A stretch of DNA of 64,000 bases from Fusarium oxysporum f. sp. lycopersici 4287 (Eukaryota; Ascomycota; Sordariomycetes; Hypocreales; Nectriaceae): the NCBI RefSeq assembly GCF_000149955.1, contig NC_030986.1, forward strand, positions 157,863 through 221,862, written 5' to 3'. A program made the position numbers and the translations under genes. Every line of letters begins with the position of its first letter. Position 1 is the stretch's first letter. Below are positions 1-11,700 of this stretch, piece by piece. Below the pieces are notes generated by a model. The model did no database searches and was not told where the DNA came from. It was given only the letters and a program-made list of their open reading frames with translations.

Positions 1-2999
1 AAGAAAGTATAGCAATAATGGTATAGATATGAGTTAGGACTTATATAAGAATAATAAGAACTAAGCAAGGTAGATTACATTAAAGGATATATAGACCTAG
101 AAAAATATTACTAGCTATACCTTGAAAGTATTAGAGTACTATATAAGAGATAAATAATAGAATCTGAAAGATATAAAGTATATCTAAAAAATACTAGGAA
201 AGAGTAATATAAAAGAATTAGAAAATATACTTCTAATAATAACTATTTAATAATAAATTTATTAATAATTACACCGACAGCAAAGAATATATAGATAGTA
301 ACTGCAAATAAACTTATAAGGATGCCTTAGGAAAAGAAATATACTTCCTGTAATAACAGAGCCATAAGAAAGCGCCAGATAAGGATAGATAAGACCTATA
401 CCTATAAGTGCTCTAGGAGCCATATAAGATAATAAACCTAATTGCCTAGTGCTATAAGCTTAGATTAAGGGAAGATAGCTAAATATATAAATTAATAGCA
501 AAGTAAAGAAGAACTTTATTAATCTAAGAATAATTATAAAGCTAGGATTACTATAAAAGAAGAAGTAACTATTATACTAACTTATAAATGCAGAAAGATA
601 ATACTTTAATTATAATAATAGTATTATAGATTAAGAGATTAATTACCTTAAGGTCTATATCAGAGGAAAGAATTAAGAAGTAAGCTTTAATATAATACCT
701 TTAGGAGAGAATATAGATATTTTACTTAGTATAAATTAGCTTAGATAATAAAACCTATATATTAACTAGAGGACTGGCCAGATTACCTTCCCTAGTAACC
801 CTAATAGCAATAGTAAAATAATTATAATAAGTAAGAAGAGATCTTAATTTATAACTAAGGGAGAAAGCATAGACCGGCATAGAATAAAGATTCTACTACC
901 TCTAAAAGGAGTATAATATAAGTATAAGAAAGGCTAAAGAAGTAAAATAAAAATCCTAGGTATTCTCTAATAATAAGATTTACGAAAAGATAAACTATCT
1001 ACTATAAGCTAGGACTAACTAGAAAACATTCTAAAAGAATATCAGATATATAATAAACTATTTAGAGAAGAATTAGAAATAGGAGTCCCTAAATACAGCT
1101 AATAGAATTATAAAATTAATCTTATAGATAATAACTTACTATTTTAGAAGTTATATTTACTTAATAAAAGAGAGCTATAAGTATAAAAGGAATATATTAA
1201 TAAGATACTAGTAAAAGGCTATATTAGGGAATCTAGCTTACCCTTAGTATTATCTATATTCTTTATACTAAAGAAAAACAGAAAAGATAAACCTATTATT
1301 AACTACTAACTAGTTAATGCAAAAACCATTAAAGACTAAACCCTGCTTCTGCTTATTACAGAGCTTAAGGATTAGCTATAAGGCAAAAAGATCTTTACCG
1401 CTCTAGACCTAAAAGGAGTATATAATTTAATTTATATTAAGAAAGGAGATAAATAGAAAACGGCATTTAGAACCAGATTTAGGCTTTTTAAATATATAGT
1501 AATGCTATTTAGTCTTACTAATATACCTATAACGTTTTAGCAGATAATTAATAATATACTTTAATAATACCTTAATATCTTTATAGTCTATTACCTAGAT
1601 AATATTCTAATCTTCTTAGATAATAAAGAAAAATATAAGGAATATATCTATAAGGTCTTAAAAATACTATAAAATGCCAAGCTATTAGTTAAACCAGAAA
1701 AAAGTTACTTCTATATTATAAAGGTAGACTTCTTAGGATATACTATTATACCTAGAGAAATCCAAATAGAGAAGAAGAAAGTATCTGCAGTAGCAGAATA
1801 AAAGGTACCTAGTAATATTAAAGAAATATAAGTATTCTTAGGTTTTGCTAACTACTATAGATAATTTATTAAGGACTTTAGCAAGATTATAAGCCCCTTA
1901 ATAGAACTTATAAAGAAGGATAAACCCTTTGCCTAGAATAATAAGGCATAAGAAGCCTTTAATAGGCTTAAATAATTAATCCTTAGTAAACCTATACTAG
2001 TAATATTTAATTTAGATAAAGAAATTAAACTAAAAACAGATTTATTAGATTATATACTAGGAGGATAAATCGGTTAATAAGATAACATAGGAAAATTACA
2101 CCCTATTGCCTTCTATTTATATAAGTTATATAGAGTAGAACTTAACTATCTAATTTATAATAAGGAGTTCTTAGCAATTATTAACTATTTTAAGGAGTTT
2201 AGATACTACTTAATAGGAAGTAGATATTAGGTTAAGGTTTATACTAACTACCAGAATATTTTATATTTTGCTATAATATATAAACTTAACTAATAATAAT
2301 TATGCTATATAGAATATCTATATAAGTTTAATTTTATAATTATTTACTGCAAGGGATCCGAAAATAGAAAAGCAGATGTAATTAGTTAATAACCAGATTA
2401 TAATACCGGCACTACTAAGGCAAAAGAATAAGTGCTAGAGAAGAATAATAAGGGAGAATACCGGTTTACCTAATAAATATAAACCTTAGGATAGATATAA
2501 GCAGCACCTACTAAGGAAATTCTAGGAGAACCCTAAGAGTTTTATATATATCTATTATATAGATATCCAGGGGTTACTAAGACCCTAAAATGGCTATTAT
2601 AATAAGGATACTATATAATATAAAAGGTAGTAAAAGAGGTTATTAAATAATATAATATCTATGCTAGAACAAAGGCATAATAATATAAACCTTATAGAGA
2701 ACTATAATTAATTAAAGTCGCAGAATAACTATAAAGTTTAATTATAATAGACTTTATAACCAAATTACTGTTATCTAAAGACCCCTTAACTAGAATCTTC
2801 TATAATAGTATTATAGTTATTATAGACAGACTTATGAAATTCTTAATCTACTTACCCTACAGAGAGGCAACAGATACAGAAGTCATAGCCTATATCTTCT
2901 ATAATAGGGTAGTAAGGGAGCAAGGATTACCTAGAGAAATCCTATCAGATAGAGGACTAATATTTACTTTAAAATTTTAGTAATTACTTATAGCACTTA

Positions 3000-3130
3000 T
3001 GTTACGATTCGTGCCCGTAACAGCGCTGTAAGGCTTCTATAAGGCAGCTGTAGCACACCCATGATTGCTTGCATAGCGATTATGGCCCGATCTTTTGCCC
3101 TGTGGTTTAACGGCTTGTGCAACCGTTACA
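3000..3130 (+). repeat. 5' terminal direct repeat of mini-element
   Basis: This 131-bp repeat appears identical to 3348-3478. It begins TG and ends CA and contains the A-box-like TGGTTTAACGG. A RIP-mutated fragment of the same sequence lies at 12678-12735. Confidence 0.9.
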
Positions 3131-3347
3131 CGATAATCGCTGTTAGCGGGTGGCCCGAAGGTCAAGGGTTCGATTCCCCCTTGCAGCCTTTGGTATAGCT
3201 GCTCACAAGGGTGCCTACGTAACGCAGAGGGGCACTGCGGGGTACGCCTTGGGAGGTTGGCAGCTGCACCGCACAGGGCTTGGTTCCCCCTGTGGCGGCC
3301 GGCTTCAGCGGGCTTCGAGGACGAAAGCCCCTGAAGAGGGAGCATCG

Positions 3348-3478
3348 TGTTACGATTCGTGCCCGTAACAGCGCTGTAAGGCTTCTATAAGGCAGCTGTA
3401 GCACACCCATGATTGCTTGCATAGCGATTATGGCCCGATCTTTTGCCCTGTGGTTTAACGGCTTGTGCAACCGTTACA
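3348..3478 (+). repeat. 3' terminal direct repeat of mini-element
   Basis: This 131-bp copy is identical by eye to 3000-3130 and is followed directly by the 5-bp target duplication actta. Confidence 0.9.
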
Positions 3479-4299
3479 ACTTATAGGAGTTAAACACCAA
3501 CTTATAATAGCTTTTAGACTGCAGGCAGATAGCTAGATAAAATAAATAAATTAAGTACTAAAATAATACCTCTGGTATTATATTAATTATAAATAAGATA
3601 ACTAGGTTAAGAAATTACTAAACGCCTAGTTAGCTTATAATACTGCCTATAATAAAAGTATAAAACTTATACTATTTAATATAAATGCCGGATTTATACT
3701 AAATATATACTATAATACCTAAGAACCAAAGAATATAAACCCTATAGCTATTATTGCAAGTAATAAACTAAAAGAAATATATAATAAACTTAAGATAAAA
3801 CTAGAATTTATTAAAAAAAGGATATAGAGATACTATAACCCTAAAAGGTTAAAGGGACTAACCTTTAAGGAGGGGGATATAATCTACTTATCTACTAAAA
3901 ACATTAAAACAGACTAACTAAGTTATAAACTAGACTATAAGTACCTAGGACTAGTTAAGATTAAATAAAAGACAGGGGAAGATAAATATAAATTAGATCT
4001 ACCCCTAAATATCAGATATTATCTAATTTATTACATCTTAATATTAGAATTAGCCGCTAATATAATATATATTAAAACTAGCAATAAACCATAATAAATC
4101 ACAGGACCAAAAGTCTATAAAGCAGAGGCAATTAGGAAAATAGAGAAAATTAATAGATAAAAGATATACCTAATTAAATAGAAAAACTACCTAGAAAGCA
4201 AAAATATATAAAAACCAATAAAACACCTTGCTAATGCCTAGTAACTTCTAAAGAACTTCTATTAGCCCTAAGGAAAAAAGAATCTAATATAGCACTTTA

Positions 4300-4848
4300 G
4301 TTAATAATACTATAATCTTCTAATAACTAAATATTATTAAAAGCAGAAGATTCTGCGGCCTAATAATTAGCTAATTCTTAATTTTCTAATGTCTCTAATT
4401 TATTAAAATCCTTATAACTATAATAGATTATCTTAGCAGCCTTTTTATATAAATGCTTTTCCTGGCGATATAAGTATTAGAGATAAGTAAGGGCCTCCTA
4501 GAGGTTAGCCTCGGCCTGCTCCTTCTGCTTATTAATATAATCCTTTTTATGCGATACCCTTATAACTATGAGAAATTAGCAAGACAGATAAGGAGGAAGA
4601 ATCCTCAAAAAGGATACATAAGCTTAAGAAGTTACACTGCTAAAGTCGCAGTTAATATACTTCTTAGATATGCAAAAATCGCACTGCTATTTACCCTCTA
4701 AAACCATATACTAGGGATAGTTAGCATAAAAGCAGGCAGAATAATAAGGCATCTCGAAACCAAATTTATAGATTAAGTTAGAAATATCTTTATAATACTT
4801 AGAAGCCACTTTAGGACAGTTAACGCGCTTAGAAACACGGCTAGACAT
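4300..4848 (-). pseudogene. Antisense coiled-coil/Cys-containing ORF relic tied to the Gypsy element
   Basis: On the minus strand a single frame starts at ATG 4848 and runs about 180 codons, broken only by TAA/TAG/TGA codons of the RIP type. The N-terminal half reads MSSRVSKRVNCPK... and holds a Cys-rich stretch (CDFCISKKYINCDF). The C-terminal half is Lys/Glu/Gln-rich and coiled-coil-like (KKDYINKQKEQAEANL, RQEKHLYKKAAKIIY). It lies immediately after, and overlaps, the chromodomain end of the plus-strand pol. A RIP-mutated relative appears to occur at about 13090-13330. The function is unknown. The frame suggests a protein once encoded antisense, inside the 3' part of the retroelement. Confidence 0.6.
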
Positions 4849-4954
4849 ATTATTAGCACGAGAAAATGTTTATAGGAGTAAGTTCAGGTCGCACCTATGA
4901 ATTTTACGCTTAGTTACTTATAGGCCTTAAGGATAAGACCCTAGAGAGGGGAGA

Positions 4955-5028
4955 GATTATATTACGACCTAATATATTCTAATGCATATAAGATAAGTAT
5001 CCCTACTTTTTCCTCTAGTAAATATCTA
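4955..5028 (+). mobile_element. Probable start of RIP-degraded Gypsy LTR with preceding polypurine tract
   Basis: A purine run (4943-4956, agagaggggagaga) is followed by tatattacgacc, which looks like a RIP-mutated TGTTACGACC LTR start. The LTR cannot be followed further because other repeats interrupt it at 5029. Confidence 0.4.
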
Positions 5029-5073
5029 CCTACCCTAGACCACTAACAAGTTCCTGAACGTAGCTCCTCGAGC
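5029..5073 (+). repeat. Internally deleted LTR fragment of the young Gypsy family
   Basis: 5029-5050 and 5051-5073 match two separated parts of the 6993-7230 LTR. The 59 bp corresponding to 7037-7095 are missing, with the join at a shared G. The fragment ends abruptly where the (CAAA)n-tailed element begins. It is not RIP-mutated. Confidence 0.8.
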
Positions 5074-5724
5074 AACTCTCCCCTGTAAAAATTCTTTCTT
5101 GGCACGCACTGTTAGTGCCGTGTTAGGAGCGGGATTTTCTGCAGGCCACGCGACCACACAAAACTGCGGGGATGCTATCGGCTCCCTAACAGCAGTTTTC
5201 AGAGAAGGAATTTTGGAGAGTTCGCCTTCTCTGACAACACCTTTGTCGGATCTAATGGCGGCACCTCAGAACCAGAACGCCTTAGATATCGGAGGACGAT
5301 GCCCATGGCATCGGTAGCGACATCCTCCCGATCAACGACGCCGATTGCGATGGGTTTTTCTCCTTTGAAGGCAAGCCGCACCGTCGGCCTCTGATTCCTT
5401 CCCGAGGTTTTTCCCTGCCGCCGCGACAGTCGACTACGAGCTACAACTTGGTTACTGGAGATTGTGGACTGCGTCAGCAGATGTAGTGATGCGCGAGAGA
5501 ATTCTGGTCGGTGGAAAAAGTTCGACAATAGATTGCCCTCGAACCCGCTGACGGGTGACGGGCTTGAGAAATACAGCACCTTTTGTGCCATTGGTATGCT
5601 GGATGGTGAAGGAAGCGGGGTTTCCCTGTACCTAGCTAGCTCAGCACGTCTTTTGCTCCAGTAGGAGATCTGGCTTCGTTACAGCCACCCAGACGAAAAA
5701 TATACAAACAAACAAACAAACAAA
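5074..5724 (+). mobile_element. (CAAA)n-tailed dispersed repeat, copy 1 (LINE-mobilised or SINE-like)
   Basis: This 651-bp sequence is nearly identical to 58447-59093. The body has two visible substitutions (A at 5476 and T at 5540 here, against G and C in copy 2) plus tail-length differences. It ends in tandem CAAA units, typical of a 3' end used by target-primed reverse transcription. No RT or tRNA-type B box is visible. Short ORFs (minus 5199-5591, plus 5464-5664) occur in both copies, but recent common descent explains that. No target duplication can be recognised at this copy. Confidence 0.8.
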
Positions 5725-6992
5725 TTTGACTTATATAATAAAGGAAGACAGATAGAGTTAAACCGACTATATTTGACTTATATATCCCTTAGTATATATA
5801 TATATTTATTTAGCAGTAAATAGAACTTAGCTTACTAGCTATTAATAAAGTATCTTTATATTAATAAGCCTAATATATATTACTTAATTATTAAGAGATG
5901 TAATACTTTGCATCGCTTAGTATTACGCCCTATATTATCTGTAAACATAAACCTAGTATAGACTAGTTTACCTGTTTAGAAACCTAACTATTATATATTT
6001 AACCCTCTTTATAGCGCTAATGCTAATAATCTTTAACTTTAGGCAATTAAACTTATATAAAACTTAATATATTTTCTTCCTAAACCCTATAATTACCCCT
6101 CTTTTATCTATATATTTATCCTCTGTTAACCATCCTTGGTTAGCAGATATTATATTATAGAGGCTTAGTCTTCCCTAGCACCCTCTTAGCCTGCCCTCAG
6201 ATAGTCTCAAGCCACTTATTATATAAGCCGCCGTAAAGGGCCTTAATAAATTTCCTCTCCCTCTAACTAGCTTCCCTTTTAGCCTATTAAGTTCCTCTAT
6301 CTTAGAATTAAGAAAGGCTACTTTAATAAGAGGGTAGCTATTATAGAGAGGATATATAAGCAGGAGTATCTTATAATTAAAGGCTGCTAGCTTAATGCGG
6401 CTAGTATTATCCCTATATAACTAGGCCTCTCTAATTTCTATTACTATATTATAAAGCTTATTATAATTATCTTCCTTAATAGCTTAGTTAATTATATTAA
6501 TTATATTATAGCCTTTTATTAAATAAGGCGTATTAGGATTAGGTATTTATAGGCTTCTTCTAAGTATTATTATAATATAATTATAATATTATTAGTAGTT
6601 ATAATTAAAAGGTATAAGGGAAGTTAAATTAGATTACTTACTAATAAGTTTATTATATAATCTTAATTACTTAGTGTCTAGCTAATTTAAAAGTAAAAGT
6701 ATAATAAATATTTTAAGTATATTATAAGGGTTAATAAAAAATAAATATATAATTATAATCTTACTTTTTAATATTAAAAACTAATTTAAATTATCTTAGG
6801 CCTTAAAGTAGGTTATAAAAAGAAAATTAAGGCTAGCTAAAAAGGAAATAAGGCTTTTTAGTTAGGTTATATATAGCTAGGTTTAGGCTATAATTAAGGC
6901 GGTTTAGTATAGTAATATGAACTTAGTAAAGCTTTACCTATTAAGGGGTAATAAAAATTTAAATTATATTAGACTTTGGAGCAACTTAGATT
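5725..6992. mobile_element. RIP-degraded repeat block left of the young Gypsy
   Basis: AT-rich sequence with no intact ORF. 5815-5990 resembles 13375-13560 and 6885-6985 resembles 12735-12835, so the flanks on the two sides of the young Gypsy are related repeat copies. 5760-5820 includes TA-rich microsatellite-like sequence. The original element type is not clear. Confidence 0.7.
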
Positions 6993-7230
6993 TGTCACAG
7001 CTCGACCAGACTGGCCTACCCTAGACCACTAACAAGGTAGATCCGGATCACGTGGCGATACGTTATCGCAGAGACTTTGTTTACCGACCAGATAGTTCCT
7101 GAACGTAGCTCCTCGAGCTACGTCTTGTTAATAGAGCCTGACCTGCCTGCAGTGCCTATCCGTAGCAATAGACCGTATTCTGCCTGAAGCGTTCCCCGTT
7201 CACCTGCCCTACCGAGCCCAGCCCGTGACA
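6993..7230 (+). repeat. 5' LTR of young Gypsy
   Basis: 238 bp with TG/CA ends, identical by eye to 12440-12677. It contains a perfect 9-bp inverted repeat with a 3-nt loop (acgtagctc / gagctacgt, 7103-7123). Confidence 0.95.
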
Positions 7231-7242
7231 CTACGTAGCTCC
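7231..7242 (+). other. Candidate primer-binding site (self-priming)
   Basis: Two nt after the 5' LTR, acgtagctc (7233-7241) is the reverse complement of gagctacgt inside the LTR (7115-7123). No TGG-starting tRNA-type site abuts the LTR. Self-priming by the RNA 5' end, as in Tf1, is an inference. Confidence 0.45.
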
Positions 7243-7264
7243 CACCAATTGGACGCCGAACGCA

Positions 7265-8654
7265 ATGCCTGCCCACCCGACTCCCCCCGCTATCCCAGGA
7301 AGCCGCGCCGAATATGAGGCATGCTATGCAGAGGACCCCGATAAGTGGTACCAATACCTAAGCGACGCCTACGCCTGGATGAAAGAACAGGAATCCAACC
7401 AGGTCGCAGCCGATAGGAAGCTCGTAGAGCTCCAAGTCCAGGTCGAGACCCAGCAAGAGGAAATCCTGAACCTCCAGAACACCCTACAGGCGGTACAGAT
7501 CGAGAAGTCCGCCGCCATGATGCAGAGGTCATGGGTAGAGGACCGGCTTGATAAGAAAGAAAAGGAACTAGAGGCGGCCCGGGATGAAGCCCGCCAAGCT
7601 ATAGCCTCTAGACTACCTACTGTATCAGCCCTAACGCCCTCCGCTACGCCTGATCCCCTTGCTAAGACGCAAGCAGCTGAGATTGTGGGAGGGCTCCGCC
7701 TCCTACTACCCGATCTACCGCCTCCGCCTACCTTTCAGAACGACTACCCGCCCCTGAGAAGTTTGAAGCTACCCGCGCAGACTTACGCCGCTTCCGTGAT
7801 GCCATTACAGAGAAACTAACCGTTAATGAAGACCGATACCCGACTGCAGTGAGCCGTATGGCTTATGTGAATAGCCGACTGAACAAGGAATCCTACAAGC
7901 TCATACAACCTTACATCTTTAAGGGAGCTTGCCGCCTTCCAGACTATCAGGATATCTTGGATATCCTACAGGGCGCCTATGGGGACCCGAACGAAGCCAG
8001 AACAGCACGACGGAAGCTAGATGTTATCAAACAGAGAGATAGAGACTTCTCTACCTTCTATGCCGAGTTTCAGAGCCTGAGCCTTGATAGCGGCCTTGAG
8101 GGAGATGCCCTGGCCCCTTTCCTCGAGAAGGCCGTATCGAAAGAGCTATCCGAGATGCTCCTGAATAACCCCCCTGCCGATTACAGCTATAATACATTAG
8201 TATCGCACTTCAAGGAACTGGATATACGCCTGCAAGAATACCGTGAGAAGAGCCGACCCTATATCCCTAAGAGGTCGAACCCTATACCTCGTGTAGGTCC
8301 TACACGCACACGGGCCGAGAGACAAGAGAGGAAGTCCCCCTCGCCCCGTAGGGTCGAAGCCCCCCTGAGAATCCCCAGCTTGCCGGAGACCCCATGGACT
8401 TAAGCAATCAACGCCGCTATATCCGCCCGAACTACCGCAGAGAGAATAACCAGTGCTTCCGTTGCGGGTCGTCATCTCACTACCTCCGCGACTGCCCTGA
8501 ACCCGACACCCGGCCTGCTAAATTCCGACACGCAGCTATTCCCCAGAGCCCTTACCGCTATAGCCGTCACTCCTCTCCAAGATCCCCGGCTCTAGACCGA
8601 TCCGACTCCCGCAACTCACGAAGGCACCAGGAAAACGGGGCGAGCCTGTCCTAA
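7265..8654 (+). CDS. Gag of young Gypsy, split over three frames
   Basis: Capsid-precursor protein of the retroelement. Segment 1 (7265-7819) is an N-terminal coiled-coil-rich part. The conserved retrotransposon gag domain is in the next frame: [11 protein letters not shown]... (from about 7730) runs into [15 protein letters not shown] and on to 8403. The CCHC zinc knuckle (C-X2-C-X4-H-X4-C, about 8456-8497) is in the third frame (8394-8654). Each change is a -1 shift. Gag and pol overlap at 8564-8654 with pol again at -1, the usual Gypsy arrangement. The two internal gag shifts are unusual and may be indels, assembly errors or recoding. If they are real indels, this copy depends on other copies for Gag. 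Confidence 0.75.
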
Positions 8655-8764
8655 GTCGGCGGCAGGCTCCCGCCTCACTACCACCCGCACTGAAGATCAG
8701 ACTATCTGCCGCCTCGGTCCATGGGATTCCAGTTGAAGAGGAAGGGAACCAACGTTCTAACTTA

Positions 8765-11700
8765 ATGATTTTACCTGCTAACCTAATATCAACTGGAAAG
8801 GAACCAATACCTTCTTACGCTATGACAGATAGCGGAGCAGAAGGGAAAGGATTCATTGATGAAAGCTGGGCTAAGTCCCAGAACCTGCAATTCCGCCCCC
8901 TGAAGAGGCCTTTCGAAATAGAAGTATTCGATGGCCGCCCTGCCGAGAGTGGACAGATCACCCACTACGTCCGTGCCGGACTCCGTATCGCCGACCACTA
9001 CCAGAAGAATATGTTATTCTACGTCACCCGGCTAGCCAGCTATCCTATAGTCTTAGGAATGCCCTGGTTAAAGCAACACGATCCACAGGTAGGCTTCGCA
9101 GCCCACACCTTTACCTTTAATAGTCTATACTGTCAGAAGTTCTGTAATACACCAGCCAAGCCCACAAAAATCAAAGCCCTACAGACCGTCCCAAAGAAAT
9201 TCCTCCGCCAGCTAGAACAGAACATTCCCCAAAGCCTGAGGAGGAAGGATATCCTTCCTATATCCCTACAAGCTGTCAGACTATATAGCCGGAGAACCCG
9301 CTGTCGCTTCTTCGCTGTCACCCTGGAACAGATAGACAGAGCATTACAGAATAAGAGTGAGGATCTGAGACTGCCCGAGGAACTACGAGAGTTCCAGGAC
9401 GTATTTTCGCCTAAAGAAGCAGAGAAGCTACCTCCGCACCGAGCCGGAGATCACCACATTGAACTGATACCCGGAGGGAAGCTGCCCTTCGGCCCGCTAT
9501 ATGGAATGTCCCGAGAAGAGTTGACAGCTCTACGAGAGTGGCTCGATGAGAACCTGCGCAAAGGATTCATCCGACCTAGCTCTTCACCCGTCGCCTCCCC
9601 AGTGCTGTTTGTCAAGAAGCCAGGCGGCGGGCTACGATTCTGCGTGGACTACAGGGCCCTGAATAATATCACCGTAAAGGACCGCTACCCGTTACCCCTG
9701 ATCAAGGAATCCCTGAACAACCTGTCCGGCATGAAGTACTTCTCCCGCATAGATATTGTATCCGCTTTTAACAACCTCCGGATCGAGAAGGGCCAAGAAT
9801 ACCTCACGGCCTTCCGGACCCGTTTCGGATTATATGAGTCCCTGGTCATGCCCTTCGGCCTGACAGGAGCCCCTGCAACGTTTCAACGTTATATTAACGA
9901 CGCTCTGCGAGAGCACCTGGATATATTCTGTACAGCTTACTTAGACGACATCCTGATTTACAGCCGGACCCGGGAGGAGCACATAGAGCACCTCAAGTTG
10001 GTGCTCCAGAGGCTGAGATCCGCTGGGCTCTTCGCAAACCCATCGAAGTGCGAATTCCTAGTGAAAGGGACGAAATTCCTGGGCCTGATCGTGGGCCAGG
10101 AAGGCATCAGAATGGACCCCGCGAAGGTTGAGACTGTTAAGAACTGGAAAACACCGACCTGCCTGACAGATGTACAAGCCTTCATTGGCTTCGGGAACTT
10201 CTATAGGAGGTTCATCCGTGACTTCTCAAAGCTCACAGCACCCCTGAATAGACTGACAAAAAAGGATGTACCCTTTATATGGGACGATACTTGCGAGAAG
10301 GCCTTTGTAAGGTTAAAGGAAGCCTTTATAACGGCACCAATTCTACGCCCGTTTGACTGGACCAAGGACGTGATCCTTGAGACCGATGCCTCTGATTATG
10401 TCTCAGCAGGCGTACTCTCACAGTATGATAACGAAGGAAGGTTACACCCGGTGGCGTTCTTCTCAAAGAAGCACACTGCTACAGAGTGTAACTACGAGAT
10501 CTACGACAAGGAACTGATGGCTATTATCCGCTGTTTTGAAGAATGGAGACCTGAACTGGAGGGAGCACCCTCACCTATCAGAGTTATTACAGACCACAAG
10601 AACCTCGAGTACTTCACGACCACGAAGTTGCTGAATAGGAGGCAGGCTAGGTGGTCTGAATTCTTGTCCCGCTTTAATTTCCAGATCACCTATAGACCAG
10701 GGAAGCAAGGAGTTAAGCCCGATGCCCTGACCAGGAGGTCAGAGGACCTCCCTAAAGAGGGGGATGAGCGCCTGGCGCACCAGAGCCAAGTAGTCCTGAA
10801 GAAGGAGAATTGGCAACTTCCACCGTTAAAGGTCCAGAGAGCCCGCATCCGACAACCGCACCGACAAGGTTCAATACCAATAGAGGAACCCATCCTTTCC
10901 TTAGAGCTACCAGAAGACATTAGCCGCCTGTTAGACCAAGCCTATAAGACCGATGAAGATCTACAGTCGATACTGCAAGCCCTAGAAGAAGGAGCCCCAC
11001 GCCACCCGAAGATCACACTTGCCGAATGCAAAGTAATACAAGACCGACTGCTATACCGAGACCGCGTTTATATTCCGAATTACGACCCTCTGAAGACCGC
11101 ACTCCTGAAGGCTAGCCACGAACACCCTATAGCTGGTCACCCAGGCCGCGCCCGTACTTATGATCTACTCTCCCGCGATTACTACTGGCCTGGAATGCTG
11201 TCATATGTTGAACGATGGGTTAAGAACTGTCATACCTGCCGAAGAGCCAATCCTGCCCGAGAGGCAAGGCAAGGAGTCCTAAAGCCCCTACCGGTACCTG
11301 AACGAGCCTGGCAACACATATCAATGGATTTTATCACCTACCTGCCGCCCAGCGAAGGACACGACGCCATATTGATTATAGCCTGCCGCCTCACGAAGAT
11401 GAGACATATTATCGCCTGTAAAGGGACCTGTGATGCAGAAGACACCGCCCGTTATTACCTGAAAGAGGTGTGGAAGCTACATGGCCTCCCACATACAATT
11501 ATATCAGACCGGGGACCCCAATTTGTGGCTGAGTTCTGGAAGAAGCTTACCCAGCAGCTATCAATCAACTCGCTGCTATCAACCGCCTATCACCCCGAGA
11601 CCGATGGACAGACAGAACGCTTAAATGCGATATTGGAACAGTACCTGAGAGCCTATGTATCTTACTTACAAGATGACTGGAGCCGATGGCTCCCTCTGGC

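Larger units (their letters stand above)
3000..3478 (+). mobile_element. 479-bp terminal-repeat mini-element (TRIM/SMART-like) with tRNA-like promoter boxes
   Basis: Two identical 131-bp direct repeats (3000-3130, 3348-3478), each starting TGTTAC and ending GTTACA, flank a 217-bp GC-rich interior. The 5-bp sequence actta lies immediately outside both ends (2995-2999, 3479-3483), so the insertion has a clean target-site duplication inside a dead Gypsy integrase. There is no meaningful ORF. An A-box match (TGGTTTAACGG, 3103-3113, in the LTR) and a B-box match (GTTCGATTC, 3168-3176) suggest a tRNA-derived Pol III promoter. Size, TG/CA ends and TSD fit a non-autonomous LTR-type mini-element. The surroundings are RIP-mutated but the element is not, so it is younger or too short for RIP. 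Confidence 0.85.
1..4340 (+). mobile_element. RIP-degraded Ty3/Gypsy chromovirus relic (pol)
   Basis: This AT-rich block still reads as a plus-strand Gypsy pol if TAA/TAG/TGA are taken as mutated Gln/Trp codons. Recognisable in order are an RT region (about 1200-1780, with a degraded LDDIL-type box near 1590), RNase H (about 2030-2400), integrase with a SDRG-type segment near 2945-2965, and a C-terminal chromodomain near 4110-4260 (KIEKINR...YLIK.KNYLE...). The 5' end lies outside the window or is lost. Nearly every lesion is a stop in place of CAA, CAG or TGG, as RIP (CpA to TpA) produces. A 479-bp element interrupts the integrase at 3000-3478. The element cannot encode a functional protein. 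Confidence 0.85.

Noticed and set aside
3103..3187. Functional tRNA gene in the mini-element
   Set aside because: A and B boxes match, but the acceptor and T stems do not pair and box spacing is long; a tRNA-derived promoter is the better reading.
3300..3370. Hammerhead ribozyme (retrozyme-like element)
   Set aside because: GAAA and CTGAAGAG occur close together but the order and stems for any hammerhead topology are absent.
3037..3470. 100-aa ORFs across the mini-element
   Set aside because: They overlap in opposite frames, span the repeat boundaries and show no domain; GC-rich chance frames.
5199..5664. Protein genes inside the (CAAA)n element (130 aa minus, 66 aa plus)
   Set aside because: Presence in both copies only reflects recent duplication; no domain or coding bias.
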